A stretch of 36,467 nucleotides of DNA from Leptospira sp. Lineage in GTDB: Bacteria; Spirochaetota; Leptospiria; Leptospirales; Leptospiraceae. Positions 1 through 9,277 of the stretch are shown here, in pieces. The position numbers and the translations under genes are program-made. Position 1 is the stretch's first letter, and each line of letters begins with the position of its first letter. Below the pieces are notes generated by a model. That model saw nothing but the letters and a program-made list of their open reading frames with translations. It ran no database searches and had not been told where the DNA came from. The stretch spans positions 1 to 36,467 of the forward strand of contig JAACWH010000089.1 of the NCBI GenBank assembly GCA_009991425.1. The letters are read 5' to 3'.

Positions 1-1127
1 AATATGCTTACTAATTTTCCCCAATTCTTAAATCTCTGGCTCCAGGTTATCTTTGATTCTTTCAGTAAATCAAAAGTTAGTTGAATGGCGATGGGAATGA
101 TAGGAACGATAAATCGTGCAAACATAAAATCGCCTCCTACATACAAAACGTAAAGAAGGTAGGAAATTAGCAACCAGCTGAATTTCGATTTAGAAAAGAT
201 AATTCCTACTAAGAGAAATAGAGAAAATATAATGTATTCTTTATGAAACAGATAAAAGTATTGGAAGCCCTGTTCGAAATATTCACCTGAACCTGCCTTA
301 GCATAGAAGGTATTTGGTAAGATATTTCCGTAGTAGATTGCTTTAGCAATATAAACTAAGCCGATAAAAGTTGAGAAGATAAATGCGGGAAAAATTGAAA
401 TAATATATTTCTTAAATTTTAAAATAGGAGAATTTAAAATTAAATCGGAATTCGAATTTGAATTTTTTACAAAAAGATTTTGCGACTCGACCTTTTCTGA
501 AGTAGACAGATTTGAATCATATACCTTTTTTAATAATTTAGCTTTCTCCCAATAATAAGTTAATGAAAGTAAGACTGCTCCTAGGAAAAATATTATTCCA
601 TCTGGTCGAACTATCACACTCAAAGAAGCTAATGCAATCATTGCATTCCAATTTTTCTTAGTAAATGAGCGGTATAGAGCAGCAAGTAGGAATGTATAAA
701 GCGATGTTTCTAGCCCGCTTGTTGCAAATACGGCTCCGTGGTAAAAGAATACAAAGCAAATCATTGAATAAACGGTCGGCAAAGTTAAAATCGTTAAACA
801 ATAAAAAATAATTCCTAGATAATTTGCCAAATCTTCTATTCTTATTCCCAAAGGGAAACTAAGACTTAGTAGAATCGTCCAAAGGAAATTTGTATAGCCT
901 TCAACTTTTTCTCCAAGATTGAAGACAAGACCATTACCCTCCCAAAGATTCCTAGAATATACAAATGAAATATAGGAATCATCCGCTATCCAAGATAATT
1001 GAAATGCTTGGTAGATTCCAAACACCAATGGAATCCAAAATAATAAGATAAAATTCTTATCTATATAATATGATATATTCCCAATTGCTGGTAAAATATA
1101 GTTTTGTATAATTTTTTGCAAACGCAT
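1..1127 (-). CDS. GT-C fold membrane glycosyltransferase, AftB-like (partial, C-terminus off the window)
   Basis: An open frame runs from an ATG at 1127 off the left edge (375 codons visible). It has many hydrophobic segments, the first at about residues 25-45. Near the N-terminus is an acidic pair in 'ADDSYISF', followed by 'YTNFLWT' and later 'NTFYAKAG' and 'GGDFMFARF'. As I recall, this motif order is typical of GT-C polyprenyl-phosphate-sugar-dependent transferases related to AftB (GT89), where the acidic pair after the first membrane helix is catalytic. It probably adds a sugar to an envelope glycan from the periplasmic face. It starts 18 bp after the kinase-like gene stop, so it is probably the third gene of the unit beginning at 4103. 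Acceptor and sugar cannot be read from the sequence. Confidence 0.75.
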   Translation of the reverse strand, partial: MRLQKIIQNYILPAIGNISYYIDKNFILLFWIPLVFGIYQAFQLSWIADDSYISFVYSRNLWEGNGLVFNLGEKVEGYTNFLWTILLSLSFPLGIRIEDLANYLGIIFYCLTILTLPTVYSMICFVFFYHGAVFATSGLETSLYTFLLAALYRSFTKKNWNAMIALASLSVIVRPDGIIFFLGAVLLSLTYYWEKAKLLKKVYDSNLSTSEKVESQNLFVKNSNSNSDLILNSPILKFKKYIISIFPAFIFSTFIGLVYIAKAIYYGNILPNTFYAKAGSGEYFEQGFQYFYLFHKEYIIFSLFLLVGIIFSKSKFSWLLISYLLYVLYVGGDFMFARFIVPIIPIAIQLTFDLLKESKITWSQRFKNWGKLVSI

Positions 1128-1145
1128 AAAAAAATAAAACCTTAG

Positions 1146-2240
1146 TTAAAGTTCAAATGAACGAATGAATTCTTCTATCATGTGTATATGATCTAATTCA
1201 GGGCTTGGGTTTTCTAGGCTTGGTTCATACAAATGTTCATCGAACAAATGAAAATCAAATAATTTCAATGTAAAATCAGGATAGGTAATAATAATATTCT
1301 CAGAATGAACATCAAAAATAAGTTTCTCTTCCTTAGCCAAGTATTTAGTAACTTCTATAATCCTATGAAAATCAAAAGCTATTCTCTTTAAATGAGCTCT
1401 TCCTATCACTCCGAATTGATGTGTATCAAAATTAAGCTTCCATTTTGGGAACAAAGTGTCCGCTATTGGGTTTTGTGGAATCTTTTCACGAAGATTCATA
1501 AACTCTTTCATATGCTTGCCTGGAAGGAGTTTCTGATTGTCGCATGGAGTTAAAGTTACCAATGGTACACCCCAAGGAGTTGTACGAACCTTCCAACCCA
1601 TATAAAATCTAGTGGGTAGAACTAAATCAGGGATTAATGTCTTCAACTTCCAATACTGCAATCGTTCTAAGCCTAGTCGTCTAAAACGAAACTCCAAATC
1701 ATCCTTAGTTGATCTTGTATTTGATTTAGATTGCAAGTAAGTCTTAAGATTTAATTCTTCTGGTTTTAAATATTTCTCCATGTTACGTGAGACTTCTTTG
1801 TAAAGGGAACCAAAGATTGGATCGGAAGGAAATTTTGACTTACCAACTTTAACAACTTGGTTCCAAGGTAGCTTGTAGACAAATTTATAAGAGCCTCTAC
1901 CAATATAATCTCCGTTAGATATTGGCATGAAATTATCGAGAAATTCTCTTCCATAACGAAAAGTTATACGAAAAATATGAGATGTTGGAAATATTTTCTC
2001 ATATGACTTTCGCATCCAGCCTGAATCACGAAGCTTGGCATCAATTGGAATCTGCCCAAGTGGAATTGGGTTACTTTCTTCTTCTCCAGGCTCAAGAGGA
2101 AGTTCTTTCTCTAAGCCTTTTTCAAGAAGGTCCAAGAAGTTAGGAATTTTATTTAAGGAAAGATTATTGCTCCAGAAATCTACAAATTTCTCTTTCCATG
2201 TATTCCAATCATTCCCTCCTTGGTTCTCATTTTCAGACAT
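1146..2240 (-). CDS. divergent protein-kinase-like fold protein
   Basis: A 364-residue soluble protein with no signal peptide. I do not recognise a named family, but kinase-fold landmarks appear in order: a glycine-rich loop 'GRGSYKFVYK' (about 114-123); a beta-3-like 'VVKVGK' with K131 as candidate ATP-anchoring lysine; a catalytic-loop signature D310-x-H312-x-x-N315 ('DVHSENII'), the D-x-H-x-x-N form used by aminoglycoside phosphotransferase and ABC1/UbiB-type kinases; and a metal-binding aspartate D329 in 'LFDFH' in place of DFG. The first ~100 residues are charged and unassigned. The gene starts 6 bp after the solute-binding lipoprotein and is followed after 18 bp by a glycosyltransferase, so a small-molecule or envelope-sugar kinase is as likely as a protein kinase. 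The fold is inferred from motifs only; the substrate is unknown. Confidence 0.7.
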   Translation of the reverse strand: MSENENQGGNDWNTWKEKFVDFWSNNLSLNKIPNFLDLLEKGLEKELPLEPGEEESNPIPLGQIPIDAKLRDSGWMRKSYEKIFPTSHIFRITFRYGREFLDNFMPISNGDYIGRGSYKFVYKLPWNQVVKVGKSKFPSDPIFGSLYKEVSRNMEKYLKPEELNLKTYLQSKSNTRSTKDDLEFRFRRLGLERLQYWKLKTLIPDLVLPTRFYMGWKVRTTPWGVPLVTLTPCDNQKLLPGKHMKEFMNLREKIPQNPIADTLFPKWKLNFDTHQFGVIGRAHLKRIAFDFHRIIEVTKYLAKEEKLIFDVHSENIIITYPDFTLKLFDFHLFDEHLYEPSLENPSPELDHIHMIEEFIRSFEL

Positions 2241-2246
2241 AAAATT

Positions 2247-4103
2247 CTACTTCCATTTTAGAACTGGTAAGTAGGAAGGAAGTTCCTTATTTGACTTAGT
2301 AGCATCTTTTAAAGATTCTGCAGCTTTGACATCATAATACCAATAGTCAGAAGCAAAACTTTCATCACCATATCTACCTAAGGAATTTTCAGGCATTCCA
2401 AACTTTCTCCAATAGAGAAGTCTTGTATTATCCAAATGCCATAACAAAACGTACGGATACTCTTTATATACGATCTGATCTAGTTCTTTTAAAATTGAGT
2501 TTCTTTTGCTAACGTTAAACCCTGTTTTAAGTTTAGTGATCATTGCATCTACTTTTGGATTTTTGAATCCTGCTAGATTGGGTTGCCCTTTTTCATCTGC
2601 GTATTTGCTACTCCACTGAGCTTCTGGATCTTTGAATATTCCTGAACCCCAAGCAGCCCAGGTCATATCAAATTCATAATTATCTATTTTCGCGGACCAA
2701 GCAGCGAGGTCGGTTGTTTCTATTCTAGCATCTATTCCTACATACTTAGCTTTTTCTAAGAACACAGTGAAGTATTTTTCAGTTTTTTTATCGCGGTCGA
2801 GTATTGTGAATTTGAATTCTTTTCCATCTTTTTCAAGAATGCCTTTTTCATTGGCAATCCATCCTGCTTGTTTGAGAAGATCTCTAGCTTTCTCCACATC
2901 AAGATCTATCTTTTCATTAGGATTTTTCTCACCTAATAAATAAAAATCAGGAAAATAAGAATTTGTCGCAGAGTATTCGTTATATGCTAATTTCTCGATC
3001 ATTAGCTTTCTATCAACAAGATAGTTTATTGCCTTACGAACTTTCACATCAGCAAATAAGTCACGTCTCATATTCATAGCCCAACCTTGGAAACCAATAG
3101 GCTTTTGATTAAAAATTCGTTGCTTAACTATCCAATTATTATCGAAGGCTTCTCCTTTAGCTTGGTCAACCCAGACTGATGCGGTATAAACTGGATAGAA
3201 ATCTATATCACCTTTTTTAAATGCTTGTAAGGCGATAGATTCATCGCTATAAACTTTGTGAACGATTTGATCAAAATTATATCGGCCCTTATTGAATGGA
3301 TAAGCTCTCTGCCACCAATCACCTCTTCTTTCTAATTTTACATATCTACCTTTTTTTGATTCAACTAATTTATAAGGACCGGAAACAATAGGAAATTCAA
3401 AATGTTCTTTATTGAAGTCTTTCCCTTCATAATAATGCTTGGGTAAGATCCAAAGTCCAGATGCAATTTCATTAAAATTATTCCAATGTGTATCCGTTAC
3501 TTCGAATTCGATTGTTAGCTCATCGATTACTTTAGGAACCTTGAATCGGGATAATCCTATTCGGAATACAGCTGTTTGGTTATTTTTGTCCATGATGGTA
3601 TTGTAGGTAAATAAAACATCATGTGCAGTAACTGGTTTACCATCCGACCATTTCGCATTTGAATCTATTGTAAAAGTAAATTTCTTCTTATCTGCAGAAA
3701 TTTTCCATTCACGAGCGAGATTTGGTATTGTCTCTAAGGTAAGTGGATGGTAGGAAGTCAAGGGTTCATACAAAGATGTAAATATTCTAGCAGTTGTAGT
3801 GAATTGATCTAGATAATAATTTAATGACTTTGGAAATTGATTGCTATAGATTGCAAATTTTCCACCTTTAGTAGCTTCGGAACTCGCAACTGGATTAGTT
3901 CCACGCATGAGAGTTGGAATAGAAGATGGATCCCCTTGCCATGGAATGTTGTCAACTTTTTGCAAAGGTCCTCTTGAAGGATCTTCTTCTGTGCAGAAAA
4001 TAAAATTTAGAACAATAAATACACCAAGTGAAATAGAAATCACTTGGCGAAAAATGGAAAGGGAATAAGGTTGAATGACTGTATGACTCTTCATCCCTTT
4101 CAT
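2247..4103 (-). CDS. family 5 extracellular solute-binding lipoprotein, YejA-like
   Basis: A 618-residue peptide/oligopeptide-type binding protein (SBP_bac_5). The N-terminal hydrophobic stretch ends in a spirochetal-style lipobox 'FIFC' (C37), so the mature protein should be lipid-anchored. Family marks include 'LAREWKISADKKKFTF', 'KWSDGKPVTAHDVLFTY' and the YejA-type segment 'MNMRRDLFADVKVRKAI'. It would deliver peptides, possibly murein peptides as YejA does, to an ABC permease that is not in this window. ATG at 4103 was chosen; an in-frame TTG lies one codon upstream and a further ATG is at 4094. No strong Shine-Dalgarno is visible. The start overlaps the divergent glycosidase start. First gene of the minus-strand unit 4103-1. 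Confidence 0.85.
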   Translation of the reverse strand: MKGMKSHTVIQPYSLSIFRQVISISLGVFIVLNFIFCTEEDPSRGPLQKVDNIPWQGDPSSIPTLMRGTNPVASSEATKGGKFAIYSNQFPKSLNYYLDQFTTTARIFTSLYEPLTSYHPLTLETIPNLAREWKISADKKKFTFTIDSNAKWSDGKPVTAHDVLFTYNTIMDKNNQTAVFRIGLSRFKVPKVIDELTIEFEVTDTHWNNFNEIASGLWILPKHYYEGKDFNKEHFEFPIVSGPYKLVESKKGRYVKLERRGDWWQRAYPFNKGRYNFDQIVHKVYSDESIALQAFKKGDIDFYPVYTASVWVDQAKGEAFDNNWIVKQRIFNQKPIGFQGWAMNMRRDLFADVKVRKAINYLVDRKLMIEKLAYNEYSATNSYFPDFYLLGEKNPNEKIDLDVEKARDLLKQAGWIANEKGILEKDGKEFKFTILDRDKKTEKYFTVFLEKAKYVGIDARIETTDLAAWSAKIDNYEFDMTWAAWGSGIFKDPEAQWSSKYADEKGQPNLAGFKNPKVDAMITKLKTGFNVSKRNSILKELDQIVYKEYPYVLLWHLDNTRLLYWRKFGMPENSLGRYGDESFASDYWYYDVKAAESLKDATKSNKELPSYLPVLKWK

Positions 4104-5633
4104 CAAACTTCGATATTCGAGTCGAACACAAGACTTTTTTGTAAAGAATGGAATTTAAAGATTGGAAAAGATTTGGCAAAAGCCTATCTATCACTTCCAG
4201 AAGTTCAAGATTGCGATATTCTATGGACAATGGGAATTTGGGAATCCTCTCCTGCTTCCATTTCTATAGCAAAATCTCATGAAGGATTAAAGACTGATTT
4301 CTATAAATATTTATCCGATTACGAAGAGAAAGATGTAATCGGATCACCCTACGCTATTTATGATTATACACCTAATACTACATTGTGTGATTCATGGGAA
4401 GATCTACTTGAATTTAAAACAACTCTCAATACAGCAGGCAAGAAATTAATTTTAGATTTTGTTCCCAACCATCTCTCTGTTGATAGTATCTGGATTGATA
4501 AAAATCCTAAAGCATTTTTAGAGATTATAGATTCATCAAGCAGCATTGAACTGGATCCAAATTTTTTTCGACATACAAGCGGAAAAGTATATGCTCATGG
4601 AAGAGATCCATATTTTTCTGGCTGGACAGATACGGTTCAATTTGATTTTTCCCAAGAGGAAAGTTTAGATCTAGCAGTTTCTTTTCTGCTTAAAATTGCT
4701 AAGTATTCTGATGGAGTACGTTGTGACATGGCAATGCTTCCTCTCAAAGATGTATTCCTCAAGACTCATGGAAAGAAGGCTCTGCCTTATTGGGAGAAAA
4801 TAATTACTGAAGTTAATAATAAATTTCCATATTTTATTTGGATTGCAGAAGTTTACTGGAACAGAGAATACGAACTGCAAAAGAAAGGATTCCATTTAAC
4901 CTATGATAAAACTTTATATGATAGGTTAAAGACTAAGCAAGCGAGTCCTATCCTAGGACATTTAAAAGCAGAGCGTAATTTTCAAAGGCATAGTTTAAGA
5001 TTTTTGGAAAACCATGATGAAGAACGTTCTGCATTCATTTTTAAAGATAACATTAGAAATTACTGGTCATTATTGAATTTCTTGGAAGGTGGAATCTTAA
5101 TTCATGAGAAACAAAGTCTTGGATTGGTAAGCAAAATTCCCGTTCAATTAGGTCGCTACAATGAAGAAGCACTCAAACAAGACATTGTAAATTTCTATAA
5201 AAGAGCACATTCAGCTCTTAAACTTCGCAAAACTACTTCAAAGCATATTCAATCTCTCTACATTCCAACAGAAAATCCGAATACTACATCAGAAGTAATT
5301 GAATTAGATACTCCTTATTACTCAGACCCAAAATATTTTAGTTACGAAAATAATAAGGTAAAACTTTTTATTCGAATCATCGCCACAGCTCCATCTCTTT
5401 GGGAAATATATATTTGGAATCCGAATGATTTTATAGTTACTGGCAGAGTTTTAGTCTCAGATACAATTCCAGAAATTTGTAAAACACTAAAAAGCTGTAT
5501 GTATCATGATATAATCAATGATAGCTATTATTCGCATAACATGAAAGAACTCTTAGAACAGGGTCTTTATTTTAAATTACATCCGAGCCAAGCTCATTGG
5601 TTGGTCTTAGATTATAGAAATCTTAATCTTTAA
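4083..5633 (+). CDS. GH13 alpha-amylase-family glycoside hydrolase
   Basis: A 516-residue cytoplasmic protein (no signal peptide) with the GH13 (beta/alpha)8 motifs: region I 'LDFVPNH' (D125-H130); region II 'DGVRCD' with candidate nucleophile D215; region III 'WIAEVYW' with candidate acid/base E256; region IV 'FLENHDEE' with H311 and D312. The full catalytic set is therefore present. The likely role is cleavage or transfer on alpha-glucans or short maltooligosaccharides; the exact specificity cannot be read. The frame is open upstream to a TTG at 4044, but ATG 4083 fits better: 'AAGG' lies at 4067-4070 and the conserved 'ESNTRLF' strand begins about 13 residues in. The 5' end overlaps the divergent lipoprotein gene by 21 bp and the 3' end overlaps the convergent HDOD gene by 11 bp. 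Confidence 0.85.
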   Translation: MTLHPFHQTSIFESNTRLFCKEWNLKIGKDLAKAYLSLPEVQDCDILWTMGIWESSPASISIAKSHEGLKTDFYKYLSDYEEKDVIGSPYAIYDYTPNTTLCDSWEDLLEFKTTLNTAGKKLILDFVPNHLSVDSIWIDKNPKAFLEIIDSSSSIELDPNFFRHTSGKVYAHGRDPYFSGWTDTVQFDFSQEESLDLAVSFLLKIAKYSDGVRCDMAMLPLKDVFLKTHGKKALPYWEKIITEVNNKFPYFIWIAEVYWNREYELQKKGFHLTYDKTLYDRLKTKQASPILGHLKAERNFQRHSLRFLENHDEERSAFIFKDNIRNYWSLLNFLEGGILIHEKQSLGLVSKIPVQLGRYNEEALKQDIVNFYKRAHSALKLRKTTSKHIQSLYIPTENPNTTSEVIELDTPYYSDPKYFSYENNKVKLFIRIIATAPSLWEIYIWNPNDFIVTGRVLVSDTIPEICKTLKSCMYHDIINDSYYSHNMKELLEQGLYFKLHPSQAHWLVLDYRNLNL

Positions 5634-7143
5634 TAAATAATTCTTGGCTTCTTGCTCGAAATGATTGAAATTCTGCATGAGAATATATTTTACAATGCTG
5701 CAATACTTCTATAGGAATTTCCGAAGCTTTAGATTCTTGGAGATTGATTCTTATCATCATATCACTCAAATATATAGGATAGACAATATTTTTATATGTA
5801 TCTTCTACAAGCAGTGGTCTATGGTGGTATTCCATAGCCTTTGTAAATAGATCAGGGAATGCCCATTTTTCGGATACCATGGATCCTAACTTTGTATGTG
5901 TAACACCAAAAGCTGATTCTTCCATAGATAAGGCAGAAGATAATTCCTTTGAGTTAGAGTAATTTTGTATACTTCCCATTTTTTCCTTTTCGATGGAAAG
6001 TAAAATAATCTCACCAATATCATGGAGTAAGGCAGCAGAAACTAAAGAGTTCATAGTTTCCTTGGAAAGGTTCATTTTTTGACCGACTAACTTAGCATAA
6101 AAGGCAGATTCGTTCGACTTATCCCAAATGTATTGGAAGGAAGGAAATTTATCTTCCAGAATTTGCTTAGTTCCAAGAGAATAAAGTATGGATTGTAATT
6201 CTTTCAAACCAATCAGTTGAATAGCACGATCCAATGTTTCAACACGATTCCCTCGTCGAAAAGAAGCAGAATTAGATAGCTTAAGAATATTTGCAGAAAG
6301 GGAAATATCTTTCTTTATCATCTCAGCAATATCTTGAATGCTGGAGTTAGGTTTGTCTATAGCTGATTGAATATCCTTGATAGCTTTAGGAAACGTTGGA
6401 AGATTATCAATTTCTTTAAGAATCGAGTCGGCCTTTTGCAATTGAAAATTGGATTGGGTAACCTTCAAAGGAATATCAAAAGTAATCATAGTCTTATTCT
6501 CAGCACTTTCAAAACGAAAAGGACTGAGTCCTAAACCATCATTTTTCAACATCAGAAAAGTCATAATTAATCCAAGACCGGCTCCTTCTGTATCATCAGC
6601 TGAATCCATAAAGGCTTCACTGAGATCGTTATAGGATTTAGATTTTTCAATACGAGATTTAATACGATTCGCTTCTTCCTTGGCTATAGAAGAATTATTT
6701 AATACCCGTATTTTTAGAAAGTCTTTACTATGAATAAATGAAACAATTACATGATAATTATTTTGTTCCAACTGACCTTCAAAATCTTTTCGATTCTTCA
6801 GGTAATCAGATTTGAATGAGTTCATTTTCTCTTTATATTCTATTTCATTATTAATATTCGCATTAGATAATTTAAAATACAAACGCTTAGAATTTGCCTT
6901 AACTGCATTTGTAATTGATTCTCTTAATGCTGCTAAAAGGGAATCTCTTAGAAATATTATATCAAGATGCAAAAGAAACCTATCTAAAACTTGGACTAAT
7001 GTCGATTCCAGCTCTTCGTCGTGCTTGAAGAATTTAAAATGATAAGGAGCATTCGCTTGAATGGCGAATTGGATATCAGATATATTTGTTATCAAATTCA
7101 ATTTCTGATTAAAAGCTAATTCTGTGACTTTTTCGGCTGCCAT
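5623..7143 (-). CDS. HATPase-like plus HDOD domain signalling protein
   Basis: 506 residues with two recognisable parts. Residues about 45-230 resemble a GHKL/histidine-kinase-like ATPase: an N-box helix 'ALRESITNAVKAN' (E75, N79) and a G-box 'DTEGAGLGL' (about 184-191). No phosphoacceptor histidine domain is seen. Residues about 240-480 form an HDOD domain: 'LPTFPKAI', 'ANILKLSNSASF' and a retained 'LLHDIG' (H374-D375). HDOD proteins are usually signalling scaffolds linked to stress, motility or c-di-GMP circuits, mostly without demonstrated phosphohydrolase activity. The gene follows rsh on the same strand after 71 bp containing a small hairpin, so it may be co-transcribed. The pairing of an anti-sigma-like ATPase with HDOD is unusual to me; partner and output are unknown. 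Confidence 0.75.
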   Translation of the reverse strand: MAAEKVTELAFNQKLNLITNISDIQFAIQANAPYHFKFFKHDEELESTLVQVLDRFLLHLDIIFLRDSLLAALRESITNAVKANSKRLYFKLSNANINNEIEYKEKMNSFKSDYLKNRKDFEGQLEQNNYHVIVSFIHSKDFLKIRVLNNSSIAKEEANRIKSRIEKSKSYNDLSEAFMDSADDTEGAGLGLIMTFLMLKNDGLGLSPFRFESAENKTMITFDIPLKVTQSNFQLQKADSILKEIDNLPTFPKAIKDIQSAIDKPNSSIQDIAEMIKKDISLSANILKLSNSASFRRGNRVETLDRAIQLIGLKELQSILYSLGTKQILEDKFPSFQYIWDKSNESAFYAKLVGQKMNLSKETMNSLVSAALLHDIGEIILLSIEKEKMGSIQNYSNSKELSSALSMEESAFGVTHTKLGSMVSEKWAFPDLFTKAMEYHHRPLLVEDTYKNIVYPIYLSDMMIRINLQESKASEIPIEVLQHCKIYSHAEFQSFRARSQELFIKD

Positions 7144-7187
7144 AATATTTAATTAATTACCTTAGATTTTAGAATATATTTGTAAAT

Positions 7188-7205
7188 GCAAAATATTTAT
7201 TTTGC
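7188..7205 (-). terminator. short AT-rich hairpin between rsh and the HDOD gene
   Basis: GCAAAAT (7188-7194), a four-base loop, then ATTTTGC (7199-7205): perfect 7-bp arms, 10 bp beyond the rsh stop in the minus direction. The bases that follow are A/T-rich but not a clean T-run, so it may be a leaky terminator or an mRNA-end structure rather than a full stop. Confidence 0.4.
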
Positions 7206-7214
7206 CGCTAAACA

Positions 7215-9275
7215 TTAATTTTTTGTTACCTTTACCCTATCAGCTGTAACTACTTCTGGTAATAATTTTAAATTATCTAAAATTTCCTTTAACTGATCTA
7301 AATGCTCCACTTCGATCATGAATTTTGCAACTAAATGTCCAGTTCCAACTGAAGAAGCACCTGCTTCAATGATATTTGTTTGGGTCCCAGAAATAGTTTC
7401 AACCATTGAAAGATATATACCTTGTACATCTCTTGCCTTTACTTCGATTTGAACAGGGACAGGATCTGCGATACCATCCCATCGCACAGGAATAACTTTC
7501 ATTTTATCCATTTGAGAATTAGCAGTCGGGCAGTTCAATTTATGTACACTTACTCCACGCCCCCTAGTGATAAATCCTATGATTTCATCCCCTGGAAGGG
7601 GAGAACAACATGATGCTCGCCTAACTAATATATCTTTAATACCCGCTACAATTATACTTGCTTCTGTTGGATTAAGTTTATCAGATTTGGATAGTGGTCG
7701 TTTGCGACTTTTCTTTTGTATCTCGTGAATGACTTTTTCATTTGCAGGCGATTCTTCTACTTCAGCAGCAATTTTACCATCAGATTCTTCTTGGATTTTT
7801 CTAAAATATTGTCTTAGCTTCTGTTTAGCTGATGCAGTTCTTACAATCCTAAGCCAAATCGGAGAAGGTTTGGACTTTTTGTCCGTCTGGATTTCTACTT
7901 GGTCACCTGACTTTAATTCAGTTCGTAGTGGCACCATTCTACCATTGACTTTTGCACCCCTTGCGTGAATTCCTATATCAGTGTGTATTCGAAAAGCATA
8001 ATCGAGAACTGTAGCACCCTTGCCAATCTCGACAATTTCTCCCTTTGGAGTAAAAACGAAAACTTCATCCTCGTGAAGATCAAATTTTAAATCTTCCAAG
8101 AATTCTCTAGAATCTAAACTAGAATCTTGCCAAGTATTGAGGATCTCTAACCATTTGAGACGGAATGGATTTTCCTTTATAATTTCAGCCTCTGCTCCTG
8201 GGGACAGATTTACTTTAACATCCGTTCCTTCCTTATATGCCCAATGAGCAGCAACCCCATCTTCAGCAATACGATTCATATCCTTAGTTCGGATTTGAAC
8301 TTCTAAGGGTTTCCCATCTGGCCCGATTACTGTAGTATGTAAAGACTGGTAAAAGTTGGTCTTAGGTGTTGCGATGTAATCCTTGAAGCGTCCTGGGATA
8401 GGAGGCCAAAGTGTATGAACAATTCCTAGGACTCCATAACAATCTTTGATCTCACTTGTAATGATACGAATCGCACGCAAGTCAAAGATTTCTTCAATGG
8501 ACTTATCCTTAGTTGTCATCTTTTTAAAGATAGAAAAGAAATGTTTAGCGCGGCCTTCTACTTTAGCATCGATATGAATTTCTGATAATCTTTGTTTGAG
8601 TATGATTTTTAATTTGTCAATGTATTCTTCTCTCTCTGATTTTTTGAGAGATACACTTTCTTTAATTGTCTTAAATTCTTTGGGATTCACAATTTGAAAA
8701 GCAAGATCTTCTAATTCGACCTTCACATTATACATACCCAATCTTCCCGCTATAGGTGCATACAAAGCTAAGGCTTCATTTGCAATTCTTTGTCCCTTTT
8801 CTGGAGGCTGAAACTTTAAAGTACGCATATTATGCGTCTTATCAGCGAGCTTTATAAGAATAACTCGTGCATCTTGTATTGTAGCAACAAGCATCTTACG
8901 AATATTTTCAGCTGCTTCCGTCTCCTTGGATTGTGATTTAAGTTCAGAAATCTTAGTAACACCCTCGACAAGATTCGCGATTTCCGCTCCGAAGTCCTTG
9001 GTCATATCTTGCTTAGTGTATTGAGTATCTTCTACTACATCATGTAAAAGTCCAGCAGCGATCACCCTTTCATCTAAGCCTAGTTCTTCGAGAATTCCTG
9101 CTACATTTAAAGGATGTATGATATAAGGTTCACCCGACAATCGCTTCTGACCTTCATGCATTGTCTCTGAAACAGCATATGCTCTTTGGATTAAAATTAA
9201 TGCTGAATCACCGAGTCGTCCTTTAACGCGGCTAAATAATTCTTCTTTTGTTATAGTTTTCTGTCTAAGACCCAT
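7215..9275 (-). CDS. rsh: bifunctional (p)ppGpp synthetase/hydrolase, RelA/SpoT homologue
   Basis: A full-length Rsh protein (686 aa). It makes (p)ppGpp from ATP and GTP/GDP and hydrolyses it in the stringent response. Domains in order: an HD hydrolase with H54, 'LLHDVVEDT' (H78, D79, E82, D83), apparently active; the synthetase with 'PGRFKDYIATPKTNFYQSLH' and 'EVQIRT'; TGS (about 395-455) with 'VFVFTPKGE'; a conserved Cys region 'ASCCSPLPGDEIIG'; and a C-terminal ACT domain. With both catalytic halves intact and no second Rsh visible, it is probably the organism's main ppGpp enzyme. The ATG lies 2 bp after the nadC stop with no clear Shine-Dalgarno, suggesting translational coupling to nadC. 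Confidence 0.95.
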   Translation of the reverse strand: MGLRQKTITKEELFSRVKGRLGDSALILIQRAYAVSETMHEGQKRLSGEPYIIHPLNVAGILEELGLDERVIAAGLLHDVVEDTQYTKQDMTKDFGAEIANLVEGVTKISELKSQSKETEAAENIRKMLVATIQDARVILIKLADKTHNMRTLKFQPPEKGQRIANEALALYAPIAGRLGMYNVKVELEDLAFQIVNPKEFKTIKESVSLKKSEREEYIDKLKIILKQRLSEIHIDAKVEGRAKHFFSIFKKMTTKDKSIEEIFDLRAIRIITSEIKDCYGVLGIVHTLWPPIPGRFKDYIATPKTNFYQSLHTTVIGPDGKPLEVQIRTKDMNRIAEDGVAAHWAYKEGTDVKVNLSPGAEAEIIKENPFRLKWLEILNTWQDSSLDSREFLEDLKFDLHEDEVFVFTPKGEIVEIGKGATVLDYAFRIHTDIGIHARGAKVNGRMVPLRTELKSGDQVEIQTDKKSKPSPIWLRIVRTASAKQKLRQYFRKIQEESDGKIAAEVEESPANEKVIHEIQKKSRKRPLSKSDKLNPTEASIIVAGIKDILVRRASCCSPLPGDEIIGFITRGRGVSVHKLNCPTANSQMDKMKVIPVRWDGIADPVPVQIEVKARDVQGIYLSMVETISGTQTNIIEAGASSVGTGHLVAKFMIEVEHLDQLKEILDNLKLLPEVVTADRVKVTKN

Positions 9276-9277
9276 GA

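Noticed and set aside
2035..2274. Plus-strand 79-codon frame
   Set aside because: Lies antisense inside the kinase-like gene and its junction; no ribosome site and composition unlike protein.
3952..4230. Minus-strand 92-codon frame across the divergent gene starts
   Set aside because: It is an alternative frame of the lipoprotein 5' end and antisense to the glycosidase; the two real genes explain the sequence.
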